Below are positions 26,701-35,000 of a stretch of 64,000 nt of DNA, in pieces. Both the position numbers and the translations under genes were made by a program. The notes under the pieces were generated by a model. That model worked only from the letters and a program-made list of their open reading frames with translations. It ran no database searches and had not been told where the DNA came from. Source of the stretch: JAAFIP01 sp043774625 (GTDB lineage: Bacteria; Pseudomonadota; Gammaproteobacteria; Burkholderiales; Burkholderiaceae_C); NCBI GenBank assembly GCA_043774625.1, contig JAYVTG010000007.1, positions 1-64,000 of the forward strand, read 5' to 3'. Within the stretch, counting starts at the first letter, position 1; every line of letters begins with the position of its first letter.

Positions 26701-26821
26701 ACGCGAAAGACGCGAAAACTGCGCGAAATCCACAAAAAGAACAGCCAAAATTAACTTTCTAATTTGTTTTATTGCTTTAGATTTTTTCGTGAATTTCGCG
26801 TAATTTTTGCGTCTTTCGCGT
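26701..26821. repeat. 33-bp imperfect inverted repeat between boxC and boxB
   Basis: Arms 26701-26733 and 26789-26821 match at 29 of 33 positions when one is inverted. Each arm contains ACGCGAAAGACGC and CGCGAAAT. The 55-bp loop is AT-rich. The arms could fold into a long hairpin in the box mRNA. There is no U-run, so simple termination is unlikely. Confidence 0.75.
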
Positions 26822-26869
26822 CGAATGTCGTAAATTTCTTTAATGTCTTAAGTAACCTTGGAGCACACC

Positions 26870-28297
26870 ATGAGCAGCATCAACTACAGCGAGAAGATCC
26901 CCAATAACGTCAACCTCAGCGAAGACCGCACCTTACAGCGCGCGCTTGAGCAATGGCAGCCCAACTTCATCAACTGGTGGGACGACGTGGGCCCCGAGGG
27001 CTCGACCAATAGCGACGTGTACCTGCGCACCGCAGTGAGCGTAGACCCGCAAGGCTGGGCGCAGTTTGGCCACACCAAAATGCGCGACTACCGCTGGGGC
27101 ATTTTCATGAATCCTGCCACCGAAGACCGCAAGATTCACTTTGGCGACCACCAGGGTGAAAAAGTGTGGCAAGACGTGCCTGGCGAATACCGCGCCAACC
27201 TGCGCCGCATCATCGTCACGCAGGGCGACACCGAGCCAGCATCGGTCGAGCAGCAACGCCACCTGAGCCTGACAGCGCCCAGCATGTACGACATGCGCAA
27301 CCTGTTCCAGATCAACGTCGAAGAAGGCCGCCACCTGTGGGCCATGGTTTTCTTGCTACACAAACACTTTGGCCGTGATGGCCGTGACGAAGCCGAAGGC
27401 CTACTGGAGCGCCGCAGCGGTGACGAAAACAACCCGCGCATTTTGGGTGCCTTCAACGAAGCCACGCCCGACTGGCTGGCCTTCTTCATGTTCACCTACT
27501 TCACAGACCGTGATGGCAAGTTCCAGCTCAGCGCCTTGGCTGAAAGCGCATTTGATCCGCTATCACGCACCTGCAAATTCATGTTGACCGAAGAAGCGCA
27601 CCACATGTTCGTGGGCGAAAGCGGCATCTCACGCGTGCTGCAGCGCACCGTCCAGGTCATGAACGAGCTGAAAACCGACGATGTGGGCAAGCTGCGGGCG
27701 GCGGGCGTGATTGACCTGCCCACCATTCAGCGCTACGTCAACTTCCACTACAGCGTCACCATTGACCTGTTTGGTGCAGACGAGTCCAGCAACGCCGCCA
27801 CCTTCTACAGCTCTGGCCTAAAGGGTCGCTACGAAGAAGGCAAGCGCACCGACGACCACATGCTGCGCGGCCAGACCTACAGCATTCTGGAAGTGAAAGA
27901 CGGTCAGATTGGCAGCAAAGAAGTGCCCATGCTGAACGCGCTGAATGAGGTGCTGCGCGACAATTACATCAAAGATTCAGTCGCCGGTGTGGACCGCTGG
28001 AACCGCGTGCTGGAAAAGGCTGGCATTTCCACCCGCCTGACGGTGCCGCACAAGGCGTTTAACCGCAACATTGGCCCGCTGGCAGGTGTCAAGCTGGCCC
28101 CTGAAGGCCGCGTGGTGAGTGACGCGGAATGGGAAGCCAAGAAATACGAGTGGATTCCTTCGCCCCAAGACCGCGCTTACGTGGCCAGCCTGATGGGCCT
28201 GTGCATTGAGCCAGGCAAGTTTGCAGGCTGGATTGCACCACCTGCCATGGGCATCAACCGCCAGCCGGTGGATTTTGATTACGTGCGTTTTAACTAA
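26870..28297 (+). CDS. boxB: Benzoyl-CoA 2,3-epoxidase, oxygenase subunit
   Basis: The 475-residue diiron oxygenase inserts oxygen into benzoyl-CoA using electrons from BoxA. Iron ligands can be recognised in EEGRHLWAMVFLLHKHFG and TEEAHHMFVGESG, each an E-x-x-H type motif typical of class I diiron enzymes. The ATG at 26870 follows GGAG by 6 nt; the family N-terminus (INYSEKIPNNVNL) starts there. About 220 bp of repeat-rich DNA separate it from boxC. Confidence 0.95.
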   Translation: MSSINYSEKIPNNVNLSEDRTLQRALEQWQPNFINWWDDVGPEGSTNSDVYLRTAVSVDPQGWAQFGHTKMRDYRWGIFMNPATEDRKIHFGDHQGEKVWQDVPGEYRANLRRIIVTQGDTEPASVEQQRHLSLTAPSMYDMRNLFQINVEEGRHLWAMVFLLHKHFGRDGRDEAEGLLERRSGDENNPRILGAFNEATPDWLAFFMFTYFTDRDGKFQLSALAESAFDPLSRTCKFMLTEEAHHMFVGESGISRVLQRTVQVMNELKTDDVGKLRAAGVIDLPTIQRYVNFHYSVTIDLFGADESSNAATFYSSGLKGRYEEGKRTDDHMLRGQTYSILEVKDGQIGSKEVPMLNALNEVLRDNYIKDSVAGVDRWNRVLEKAGISTRLTVPHKAFNRNIGPLAGVKLAPEGRVVSDAEWEAKKYEWIPSPQDRAYVASLMGLCIEPGKFAGWIAPPAMGINRQPVDFDYVRFN

Positions 28298-28318
28298 ACG
28301 CTGCTTTGGAGAGCCACC

Positions 28319-29617
28319 ATGGGCATGAACGAGACCACTGTCATCAAACAACATTTGATCGACCCTGCGATCTGCATTCGCTGCAATACCTGCGAAGCCA
28401 CTTGCCCGGTGGGCGCTATCACCCACGACTCGCGTAACTACGTGGTGGACGCAGCTAAATGCAACCTGTGCATGGCCTGCGTTCCGCCCTGCCCCACGGG
28501 GTCGATAGACCATTGGCATGAAGTGCCAATGGTCAAAGCCTACAGCCTGGCTGAGCAGCTAGGCTGGGACGACCTACCCGCACCGCTGAGCGCTGAAGAA
28601 CTGGCTGCAGCAGGCGGCAGCGCTGGCGTTTCAGAACAAAAACCGGCTGCAGACAGCGTAGAATATGCGCAAGCAGCTACTGGTTTTGTAGCACCCCAGG
28701 TCCAGGCAACCACCAGCGCGCAATACGGCGCCACGCTGCCGCCCTGGTCTGCGGCGCATGCCTACACCAACTTGTATGGCCCCAAGGGTGCAGAAAAATT
28801 CGTGAACGCCAGCGTCAGCGGCAATGTGCGCGTGACCCAGGTAGGCACCGACTACGACACCCACCACCTGGTGCTGGACTTTGGCAGTTTGCCTTTTCCG
28901 GTGCTCGAGGGCCAGTCGGTTGGCATTATCCCGCCGGGCACAGATAGCAATGGTCGCGCGTACCATCCGCGCCAGTACTCGATTGCCAGCGCACGCAATG
29001 GCGAGCGCCCCGGCTACAACAACCTGTCGCTCACCGTCAAACGCGTGTTGCAAGACCACCAGGGCAGTGCCGTGCGCGGCGTAGCCAGCAACTATGTGTG
29101 CGACCTGAAGGTGGGCGACAAAGTGCAGGTGATTGGTCCCTTTGGCAGCAGCTTTTTGATGCCCAACCACCCCAAGAGCCATATCGTGATGATCTGCACC
29201 GGCACCGGCAGCGCCCCCATGCGCGCCATGACCGAGTGGCGCAGACGCCTGCGTGCATCTGGCAAGTTTGAAGGCGGCAAACTCATGCTGTTTTTTGGTG
29301 CCCGCAGCAAGGAAGAGTTGCCTTATTTTGGCCCACTGCAAACCCTGCCCAAAGACTTTATCGACACCCACTTCGCTTTTTCTCGCGAGGCCGGAAAATC
29401 CAAACGCTATGTGCAAGACGTGATGCGCGAGCGCGCTGCCGATCTTGCTGCCCTGCTGGCCGATCCGCAAAGTTACTTTTATGTCTGCGGTCTTAAAAGC
29501 ATGGAAGAAGGCGTGGTGCTGGCGCTGCGCGACATTGCGCAGCAAGCAGGTTTAAACTGGGACGCGATAGGCGATGCCATGAAGAAAAATGGCCGCTTGC
29601 ATCTGGAAACTTATTGA
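28319..29617 (+). CDS. boxA: Benzoyl-CoA 2,3-epoxidase, reductase subunit
   Basis: The 432-residue iron-sulfur flavoprotein passes electrons from NADPH to BoxB. An N-terminal 2x[4Fe-4S] ferredoxin domain has cysteines at 19, 22, 25, 29 and 48, 51, 54, 58. A ferredoxin-NADP reductase module follows (RQYSIASARNGE for FAD, MICTGTGSAPMRAM for NADP). The linker between the two carries an in-frame copy of the dispersed repeat (28651-28693). A GGAGAG Shine-Dalgarno precedes the start, 21 bp after boxB. Confidence 0.95.
   Translation: MGMNETTVIKQHLIDPAICIRCNTCEATCPVGAITHDSRNYVVDAAKCNLCMACVPPCPTGSIDHWHEVPMVKAYSLAEQLGWDDLPAPLSAEELAAAGGSAGVSEQKPAADSVEYAQAATGFVAPQVQATTSAQYGATLPPWSAAHAYTNLYGPKGAEKFVNASVSGNVRVTQVGTDYDTHHLVLDFGSLPFPVLEGQSVGIIPPGTDSNGRAYHPRQYSIASARNGERPGYNNLSLTVKRVLQDHQGSAVRGVASNYVCDLKVGDKVQVIGPFGSSFLMPNHPKSHIVMICTGTGSAPMRAMTEWRRRLRASGKFEGGKLMLFFGARSKEELPYFGPLQTLPKDFIDTHFAFSREAGKSKRYVQDVMRERAADLAALLADPQSYFYVCGLKSMEEGVVLALRDIAQQAGLNWDAIGDAMKKNGRLHLETY
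28651..28693 (+). repeat. 42-bp dispersed repeat, copy 4 (inside boxA)
   Basis: GACAGCGTAG then AATATGCGCAAGCAGCTACT matches the family core. It is translated as D-S-V-E-Y-A-Q-A-A-T in the linker between ferredoxin and reductase domains, in the same register as the copy inside the ligase gene at 30725. Confidence 0.85.
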
Positions 29618-29650
29618 ATCCACACTAGCCTGCCACAGCCACTTACCAGC

Positions 29651-30118
29651 ATGCGTACCTTAAAGATCCTCGTCGGCACCATGACCAGTAACGCCGACTA
29701 CGTGGCGCAAGCCATTCAAATGGAATGCGCTGACCTGGTCGATGGGATTGATGTGCAGTTGATGGACGGCCTGGACATCAGCGCCTTTGACGACAAGGAT
29801 GTGCTGTACCTGATCTGCACCAGCACCTATGGCACAGGCGATGTGCCCGACAACGCCCAAACGCTGTACCACTCGCTGGATGCCAATCCGAAATTTTTAG
29901 GCCACGTGCGCTACGGCGTGATTGCCTTGGGTGACTACGGCACCTACCCCAACACCTTTGCAGGTGGTGGCCACCGCTTTGACGAACGCCTGCAGAGCCT
30001 GGGAGCGCAGCGCATCGGTGATATTTGGCGACATGACGCGTCCAGCGATGTGCTGCCCGAGCCTGCGGGTGCAGCCTGGTGCCGAGACTGGCTGGCCAGT
30101 GCACTGGCTACCACCTGA
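29651..30118 (+). CDS. Flavodoxin / MioC-like protein in the box operon
   Basis: The 155-residue flavodoxin-fold protein has a phosphate-binding loop near GTMTSNADYVA, the aromatic-rich region ICTSTYGTGDVPDN and a second flavin loop GLGDYGTYP-like (IALGDYGTYPNTFAGGG). It lies 33 bp after boxA and is probably co-transcribed. Known box clusters do not need a flavodoxin because BoxA reduces BoxB directly. It might serve the Rieske oxygenase encoded downstream, which has no reductase nearby; this is inference. Confidence 0.85.
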   Translation: MRTLKILVGTMTSNADYVAQAIQMECADLVDGIDVQLMDGLDISAFDDKDVLYLICTSTYGTGDVPDNAQTLYHSLDANPKFLGHVRYGVIALGDYGTYPNTFAGGGHRFDERLQSLGAQRIGDIWRHDASSDVLPEPAGAAWCRDWLASALATT

Positions 30119-30148
30119 AACCAGTTTCAAGAGTAAAAACATCCAATT

Positions 30149-30190
30149 GCCAGCACAGAATATGCGCGAGCAGCTACTAAATATATAGCA
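30149..30190 (+). repeat. 42-bp dispersed repeat, copy 5 (intergenic)
   Basis: GCCAGCACAG then AATATGCGCGAGCAGCTACT, ending in ATATAGCA. It shares the GCTACT variant with the copies in boxA and the ligase gene. It lies between the flavodoxin and ligase genes. Confidence 0.85.
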
Positions 30191-30231
30191 TAACCACACA
30201 AATATGCCTACAAGACGAGGAGACAATACCC

Positions 30232-31818
30232 ATGGAATTGAGCCACGCAGACCACAGCACCAGCCCGCCACAGGTCACCATTCCGCGCCAGTACAACGCC
30301 GCGTATGACCTCTTGCAGCGCAACGCAGCGCGCCTGGGTAAGGCCGCGTTCATTGACTCTGCGACGGGTCATACCCTCAGCTACGGTCAACTGACCGAGC
30401 AAAGCTACCAGTTTGCCAACGCCCTGCGTGCTCTGGGTTTTGCACCCGAGATGCGTGTCATGCTGTGCGCGCTGGACACCACCGAATGGCCTGTCGCCTT
30501 TTTAGGTTGCCTGTTGGCGGGCGTGGTGCCAGTGGCTACCAATACGCTGCTGACTACGAAAAACTTTGACTTCATGCTGCGCGACTCACGTGCGCAGGGG
30601 CTGATCGTTTCCAAGGCTTTGCTGCCAGCTTTTGATGGTTTGATCGGTGAAATTTCTACGCTGCAAACGGTTATTGTCTGTGGCACAGAAAAATACGAGG
30701 TTTTGCAAGAAAAACACGGCTTTTCCAGCGTACTATATGCGCAAGCAGCTACTAAAGTAATAGCAAATACCTGTGCAGACGATGCTGCCTTCTGGCTCTA
30801 TTCCAGCGGTAGCACAGGCGTACCCAAGGGCATTGTGCATCTGCATTCCCACCTTGTGCAAACCGCAGAGCTGTACGGTCGTGCGGTGCTGGGTATCAAA
30901 GAATCTGACGTGGTCTATTCGGCTGCTAAGTTCTTCTTTGCCTATGGTCTGGGCAACTCCTTCACCTTTCCTATGGCTGTGGGCGCTACTTCGGTATTGC
31001 TGGCCGGTCGCCCTACGTCTGCAGACGTTTTTGGTGTGTTGAAAAAATACCGCCCCAGCATTTTTTACGGCGTGCCCACCCTGTACGCAGGCTTATTGGC
31101 AGACCCGGAGCGTCCCGCCAAAACAGACCTGAACCTGCGTTTGTGCACCAGCGCGGGTGAAGCTTTGCCCGCAGAAATTGGCAAAAAATGGACGGCTGAA
31201 TACGGCGTAGAAATTTTGGATGGCATTGGCTCTACCGAGATGCTGCACATCTTTTTAAGCAACCGCCCAGGCCAGGTGCGTTACGGCACCACCGGCAAAG
31301 CCGTGCCGGGGTATCAACTCAAAATTGTGGGCGAGGACGGCCAGGAATGCCCCGTGGGCGAGATCGGCGAACTGCAGATCAGCGGCCCCACCAGCGCCCT
31401 TATGTACTGGAACAACCGCGCCAAAACCAAGGCCACCTTTGCCGGCGAATGGACCCGAAGCGGCGACAAATACACGATGGATACTGATGGCTACTACACC
31501 TACAGCGGCCGCAGCGACGACATGCTCAAAGTGGGCGGAATCTACGTCAGCCCTTTTGAAGTAGAGGCCAGCCTGATGACCCACCCCGCCATTTTGGAAG
31601 CCGCCGTCATTGGTGTGGCCGATGTGGACGAACTCATCAAACCCAAGGCTTTTGTGGTGTTCAAAAACGGCCAGTCTGCAACCGAAGCCGAATTGAAAAC
31701 CCACGTCAAGGCACAGTTGGCGCCCTACAAATACCCGCGCTGGATTGAGGTGGTGAGCGAGCTGCCCAAGACAGCGACGGGAAAGATTCAGCGATTCAAA
31801 TTGAGAGCAAAAGCATGA
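30232..31818 (+). CDS. Benzoate-CoA ligase
   Basis: The 528-residue AMP-forming acyl-CoA synthetase activates benzoate to benzoyl-CoA. It shows the phosphate loop YSSGSTGVPKG, the family region VVYSAAKFFFAYGLGNSFTFPM characteristic of benzoate-CoA ligases, and the C-terminal catalytic lysine in TATGKIQR (about residue 518). GAGGAG lies 8 nt before the ATG. An in-frame repeat copy (30725-30765) encodes a surface-type linker before the phosphate loop. It overlaps the thiolase gene by 4 nt. Confidence 0.93.
   Translation: MELSHADHSTSPPQVTIPRQYNAAYDLLQRNAARLGKAAFIDSATGHTLSYGQLTEQSYQFANALRALGFAPEMRVMLCALDTTEWPVAFLGCLLAGVVPVATNTLLTTKNFDFMLRDSRAQGLIVSKALLPAFDGLIGEISTLQTVIVCGTEKYEVLQEKHGFSSVLYAQAATKVIANTCADDAAFWLYSSGSTGVPKGIVHLHSHLVQTAELYGRAVLGIKESDVVYSAAKFFFAYGLGNSFTFPMAVGATSVLLAGRPTSADVFGVLKKYRPSIFYGVPTLYAGLLADPERPAKTDLNLRLCTSAGEALPAEIGKKWTAEYGVEILDGIGSTEMLHIFLSNRPGQVRYGTTGKAVPGYQLKIVGEDGQECPVGEIGELQISGPTSALMYWNNRAKTKATFAGEWTRSGDKYTMDTDGYYTYSGRSDDMLKVGGIYVSPFEVEASLMTHPAILEAAVIGVADVDELIKPKAFVVFKNGQSATEAELKTHVKAQLAPYKYPRWIEVVSELPKTATGKIQRFKLRAKA
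30725..30765 (+). repeat. 42-bp dispersed repeat, copy 6 (inside the benzoate-CoA ligase gene)
   Basis: CCAGCGTACT then ATATGCGCAAGCAGCTACT, ending in AATAGCA. It is translated as S-S-V-L-Y-A-Q-A-A-T-K-V-I-A. The reading register is identical to that of the copy in boxA. Confidence 0.85.
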
Positions 31819-33017
31819 CCCAAGCCTACATTTGCGATGCCATTCGCACCCCTTTTGGCCGTTATGGCGGCGCTCTGTCGTCCATCCGTACTGACGACCT
31901 CGGGGCCATTCCACTCAGGGCATTGATGCAGCGAAACCCCAAGGTGGACTGGGCGGCGGTAACGGACGTGCTGTACGGCTGCGCCAACCAGGCTGGTGAA
32001 GACAACCGCAACGTGGCGCGCATGTCCGCCCTGCTGGCGGGGCTGCCCATCGAGCTGGGCGGCGCAACGATTAACCGCCTGTGCGGCTCAGGCATGGACG
32101 CCGTGGGCACGGCAGCGCGCGCCATCAAAAGCGGTGAAGCTGCATTAATGATAGCGGGTGGCGTCGAGAGCATGAGCCGCGCGCCCTTTGTCATGCCCAA
32201 GGCCGAGACGGCCTTTAGCCGCACCAATGCCGTGTACGACACCACCATCGGCTGGCGCTTTGTCAACAAACTGATGAAGGCGCAGTACGGCGTGGATTCG
32301 ATGCCCGAGACGGCAGAAAACGTGGCCAAAGACTTCGGTATTGAACGCGAAGCGCAAGACCGTATGGCGCTGCGTTCGCAGCTGAACGCTTTGCGCGCCA
32401 AAAAAGACGGTGTGTTTGACGCGGAAATAATTCCCGTGAGCATCGCGCAGAAAAAGGGTGACCCCGTAGTGGTGCGCCAAGACGAGCATCCGCGCGAAAC
32501 CACGTTGGAAGCTTTGGCCAAGCTCAAAGGCGTGGTCACGCCAGAGGGCAGCGTAACCGCAGGCAACGCAGCGGGCGTGAACGACGGTTCTTGCGCCCTG
32601 CTGCTGGCCAATGAAGCTGCAGCAGGGCAATACAGCCTTACGCCCCGCGCCCGAGTGGTGGGCATGGCTACCGCCGGGCTGGCTCCGCGCATCATGGGCT
32701 TTGGCCCTGCGCCTGCCACCCGCAAGGTGTTGGCCATGACGGGTTTGCGCCTGGACCAGATGGACGTGATCGAGCTGAACGAAGCCTTTGCCGCGCAAGG
32801 CCTTGCCGTGCTGCGCGACCTCGGTCTGCAAGACGATGACGCACGCGTCAACCCCAACGGCGGTGCGATAGCCTTGGGCCACCCGCTGGGTGCCAGCGGC
32901 GCACGCCTGGTCACCACCGCAGTCAACCAGTTGCACCGAACAAATGGCCGCTATGCCCTGTGCACCATGTGCATTGGTGTGGGGCAAGGCATTGCGATAG
33001 TGATTGAACGGGTCTAA
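31815..33017 (+). CDS. Acyl-CoA thiolase, probable 3-oxoadipyl-CoA thiolase
   Basis: This 400-residue thiolase has all three catalytic residues: Cys90 in NRLCGSGMDAVG, His356 in GGAIALGHPLGASG and Cys386 in CTMCIGVGQG. The sequence resembles PcaF/PaaJ enzymes, which cleave 3-oxoadipyl-CoA to succinyl-CoA and acetyl-CoA, the last step for both the box and beta-ketoadipate routes. Its ATG overlaps the ligase stop (ATGA), so translation is coupled. Confidence 0.9.
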   Translation: MTQAYICDAIRTPFGRYGGALSSIRTDDLGAIPLRALMQRNPKVDWAAVTDVLYGCANQAGEDNRNVARMSALLAGLPIELGGATINRLCGSGMDAVGTAARAIKSGEAALMIAGGVESMSRAPFVMPKAETAFSRTNAVYDTTIGWRFVNKLMKAQYGVDSMPETAENVAKDFGIEREAQDRMALRSQLNALRAKKDGVFDAEIIPVSIAQKKGDPVVVRQDEHPRETTLEALAKLKGVVTPEGSVTAGNAAGVNDGSCALLLANEAAAGQYSLTPRARVVGMATAGLAPRIMGFGPAPATRKVLAMTGLRLDQMDVIELNEAFAAQGLAVLRDLGLQDDDARVNPNGGAIALGHPLGASGARLVTTAVNQLHRTNGRYALCTMCIGVGQGIAIVIERV

Positions 33018-33022
33018 ACACC

Positions 33023-34348
33023 ATGCACAGCATCCCCATCGTGCCAGAGTTGCCTATGCAGCGCACATGGGGAGACGCGCCCACCAGCCGCGCCCCCGGC
33101 TGGGTGTACACCGACCAAGCGCTGTACCAGCGCGAGATGGAGCAACTGTTTTACCAGGGCCACTGGTGCTATGTGGGTCTGGAATGCGAGATACCCAAGG
33201 CGGGTGACTACAAGCGCACGCAGATTGGTGAACGCTCGGTGGTGATGGTGCGCGAACGTGGCAGGCCGGGTCAGCCCGACGCTATCCACGTACTAGAAAA
33301 CCGCTGCGCCCACCGTGGCGTGGCCTTTGTCCGCGAACGCGCGGGCAATGCCCGCAGCTTTGTGTGCCCTTACCACCAGTGGACGTACAAACTGAACGGA
33401 GACCTGGTGGGCTTGACTTTCAAGAACGGTGTACAGCGCACGAATGACGATGGCAGCACAACGCAGCAAGGCGGCATGGGCGACGACTTTCAGCTGTGCG
33501 ACCACGGCCTGAACAAACTGAAAGTAGCGCGGCGCGGCGGCATGGTGTTTGCCAGTTTTGACCATGGAGTGGAGAGTTTTGAAGACTATTTAGGCCCCGA
33601 TGTGCTGGCGTATTTTGACCGCATCTTTCACAAGCCGCTCAAGCTGTTAGGCATCAACCGCCAGCGCATTCCGGCCAACTGGAAGCTGATGCAAGAGAAC
33701 ATCAAAGACCCTTACCATCCTGGCCTGCTGCACACCTGGTTTGTTACCTTTGGCCTGTGGCGCGGTGACCAGAAAAGCCAGATGGTGATGGACGGTAAGC
33801 ACCGCCACGCCGTGATGGTGAGCCGCCGCAACGAAGGCGGCGCAGGCGCGGTCACCCAAGGCGTGACTTCGTTCAAAGAAAACATGGCGCTGGGTGACGA
33901 CCGCCTGCTGGACGTGGTGCCCGAAGCGTGGTGGGCCGTGGACGACCCCCTGCACCCCGGCCAGCGCATCACCCCCACGGTGACGATGATGACGCTTTTT
34001 CCCTCCCTTATCATTCAGCAACAGGTCAATTCGCTGTCTACCCGGCACATTCAGCCGGTAGAACCGGGGGTGTTCGACTTTGTGTGGACGCATTTTGGCT
34101 TTGAAGACGACACGGAAGAGATGACCCGCCGCCGCCTGCGCCAGGCCAACCTGTTTGGCCCTGCAGGTTATGTGAGTGCGGACGATGGCGAGGTGATTGC
34201 GTTTGTGCAGCAGGCGTATACAGCCAACCAGCAGGCGCGCACGGTAAGCGAGATGGATGGCGTTGAAGTGAAAAACACCGACCACAACGTGACCGAAACC
34301 CTGATACGCGGCATGTACACGTATTGGCGTGGGCAGATGGGTGTTTAG
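33023..34348 (+). CDS. Rieske aromatic-ring-hydroxylating dioxygenase, alpha subunit
   Basis: The 441-residue oxygenase has a [2Fe-2S] Rieske centre (Cys95, His97, Cys115, His118 in CAHR and CPYH) and a mononuclear iron site (Asp229, His232, His237 in KDPYHPGLLH). Its catalytic domain (ENIKDPYHPGLLHTWF; RRLRQANLFGPAGYVS) resembles the AndAc, TphA2 and salicylate hydroxylase group rather than BenA. The substrate is therefore probably a substituted benzoate. It starts 5 bp after the thiolase. No ferredoxin or reductase gene is adjacent. Confidence 0.9.
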   Translation: MHSIPIVPELPMQRTWGDAPTSRAPGWVYTDQALYQREMEQLFYQGHWCYVGLECEIPKAGDYKRTQIGERSVVMVRERGRPGQPDAIHVLENRCAHRGVAFVRERAGNARSFVCPYHQWTYKLNGDLVGLTFKNGVQRTNDDGSTTQQGGMGDDFQLCDHGLNKLKVARRGGMVFASFDHGVESFEDYLGPDVLAYFDRIFHKPLKLLGINRQRIPANWKLMQENIKDPYHPGLLHTWFVTFGLWRGDQKSQMVMDGKHRHAVMVSRRNEGGAGAVTQGVTSFKENMALGDDRLLDVVPEAWWAVDDPLHPGQRITPTVTMMTLFPSLIIQQQVNSLSTRHIQPVEPGVFDFVWTHFGFEDDTEEMTRRRLRQANLFGPAGYVSADDGEVIAFVQQAYTANQQARTVSEMDGVEVKNTDHNVTETLIRGMYTYWRGQMGV

Positions 34349-34387
34349 CGCAATTTTTATGCAAATTACCCTTAAAAACCGCCTAAT

Positions 34388-34429
34388 GCCAGCGTGGAAT
34401 ATGCGCAAGAAGCTATTAAAACTATAGCA
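34388..34429 (+). repeat. 42-bp dispersed repeat, copy 7 (abuts the beta-subunit start codon)
   Basis: GCCAGCGTGG then AATATGCGCAAGAAGCTATT, ending ACTATAGCA one base before the ATG of the Rieske beta gene. The normal Shine-Dalgarno position is therefore occupied by repeat sequence. Confidence 0.85.
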
Positions 34430-34430
34430 T

Positions 34431-34901
34431 ATGGATTTCAATATCTTCCATCAAGTGCAAACCTTGCACCTGCGTTACGCCCAAGTTTTGGACAGCAACG
34501 ACATCAGCGGCTGGCCAGATTTGTTTACCGAACTATGCACCTATAAGCTGCAGTCGCGCGAAAATTATGACGCTGGCCACCCACTGTGCATCCTGCATCT
34601 GGAAAGCCAGGCCATGCTGCGCGACCGTGTATACGGCGTAATGCAAACAATTTTCCACGACCCGTACAGCCAGCGGCATATTTGCAGTGCGCCCCTCATC
34701 AGCAGTTTTGGCGATGGCAGCATTGAATGCGAGAGCAGTTACGTCGTTATCCGCACCCAGCGCGACGCCATGCCCCATGTGGTAAGCGTGGGGCGTTATC
34801 TGGACAAACTGGTCACGGTCGATGGCCAATGGAAGTTCAACCAGCGTATCGCTGTGTTTGACAACGATTTACTGCCCAATTCGGTCATCAAACCCATTTA
34901 G
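34431..34901 (+). CDS. Rieske dioxygenase, beta (small) subunit
   Basis: The 156-residue protein has the SnoaL/NTF2-like fold of dioxygenase beta subunits (FHQVQTLHLRYAQVLDSNDISGWPDLFTE at the start, WKFNQRIAVFDNDLLPNSVIKPI at the end). It pairs with the alpha subunit 82 bp upstream to form the oxygenase hexamer. There is no visible Shine-Dalgarno; a dispersed repeat runs to within a base of the start, so expression may rely on leaderless or repeat-assisted initiation. Confidence 0.88.
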   Translation: MDFNIFHQVQTLHLRYAQVLDSNDISGWPDLFTELCTYKLQSRENYDAGHPLCILHLESQAMLRDRVYGVMQTIFHDPYSQRHICSAPLISSFGDGSIECESSYVVIRTQRDAMPHVVSVGRYLDKLVTVDGQWKFNQRIAVFDNDLLPNSVIKPI

Positions 34902-35000
34902 CAAAACCTTTTACCCAAGTCCCATCGCTAGGGTATTTCACCATAGCCAAACTGCCACTACACGCTACATTTACGTTAACTATTTTTACAGGAGTTTTCC

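Noticed and set aside
32138..32162. Match to the 42-bp repeat core inside the thiolase gene (GAAGCTGCATTAATGATAGC)
   Set aside because: The residues encoded (SGEAALMIAGG) are a conserved thiolase segment, so the similarity is coincidental.
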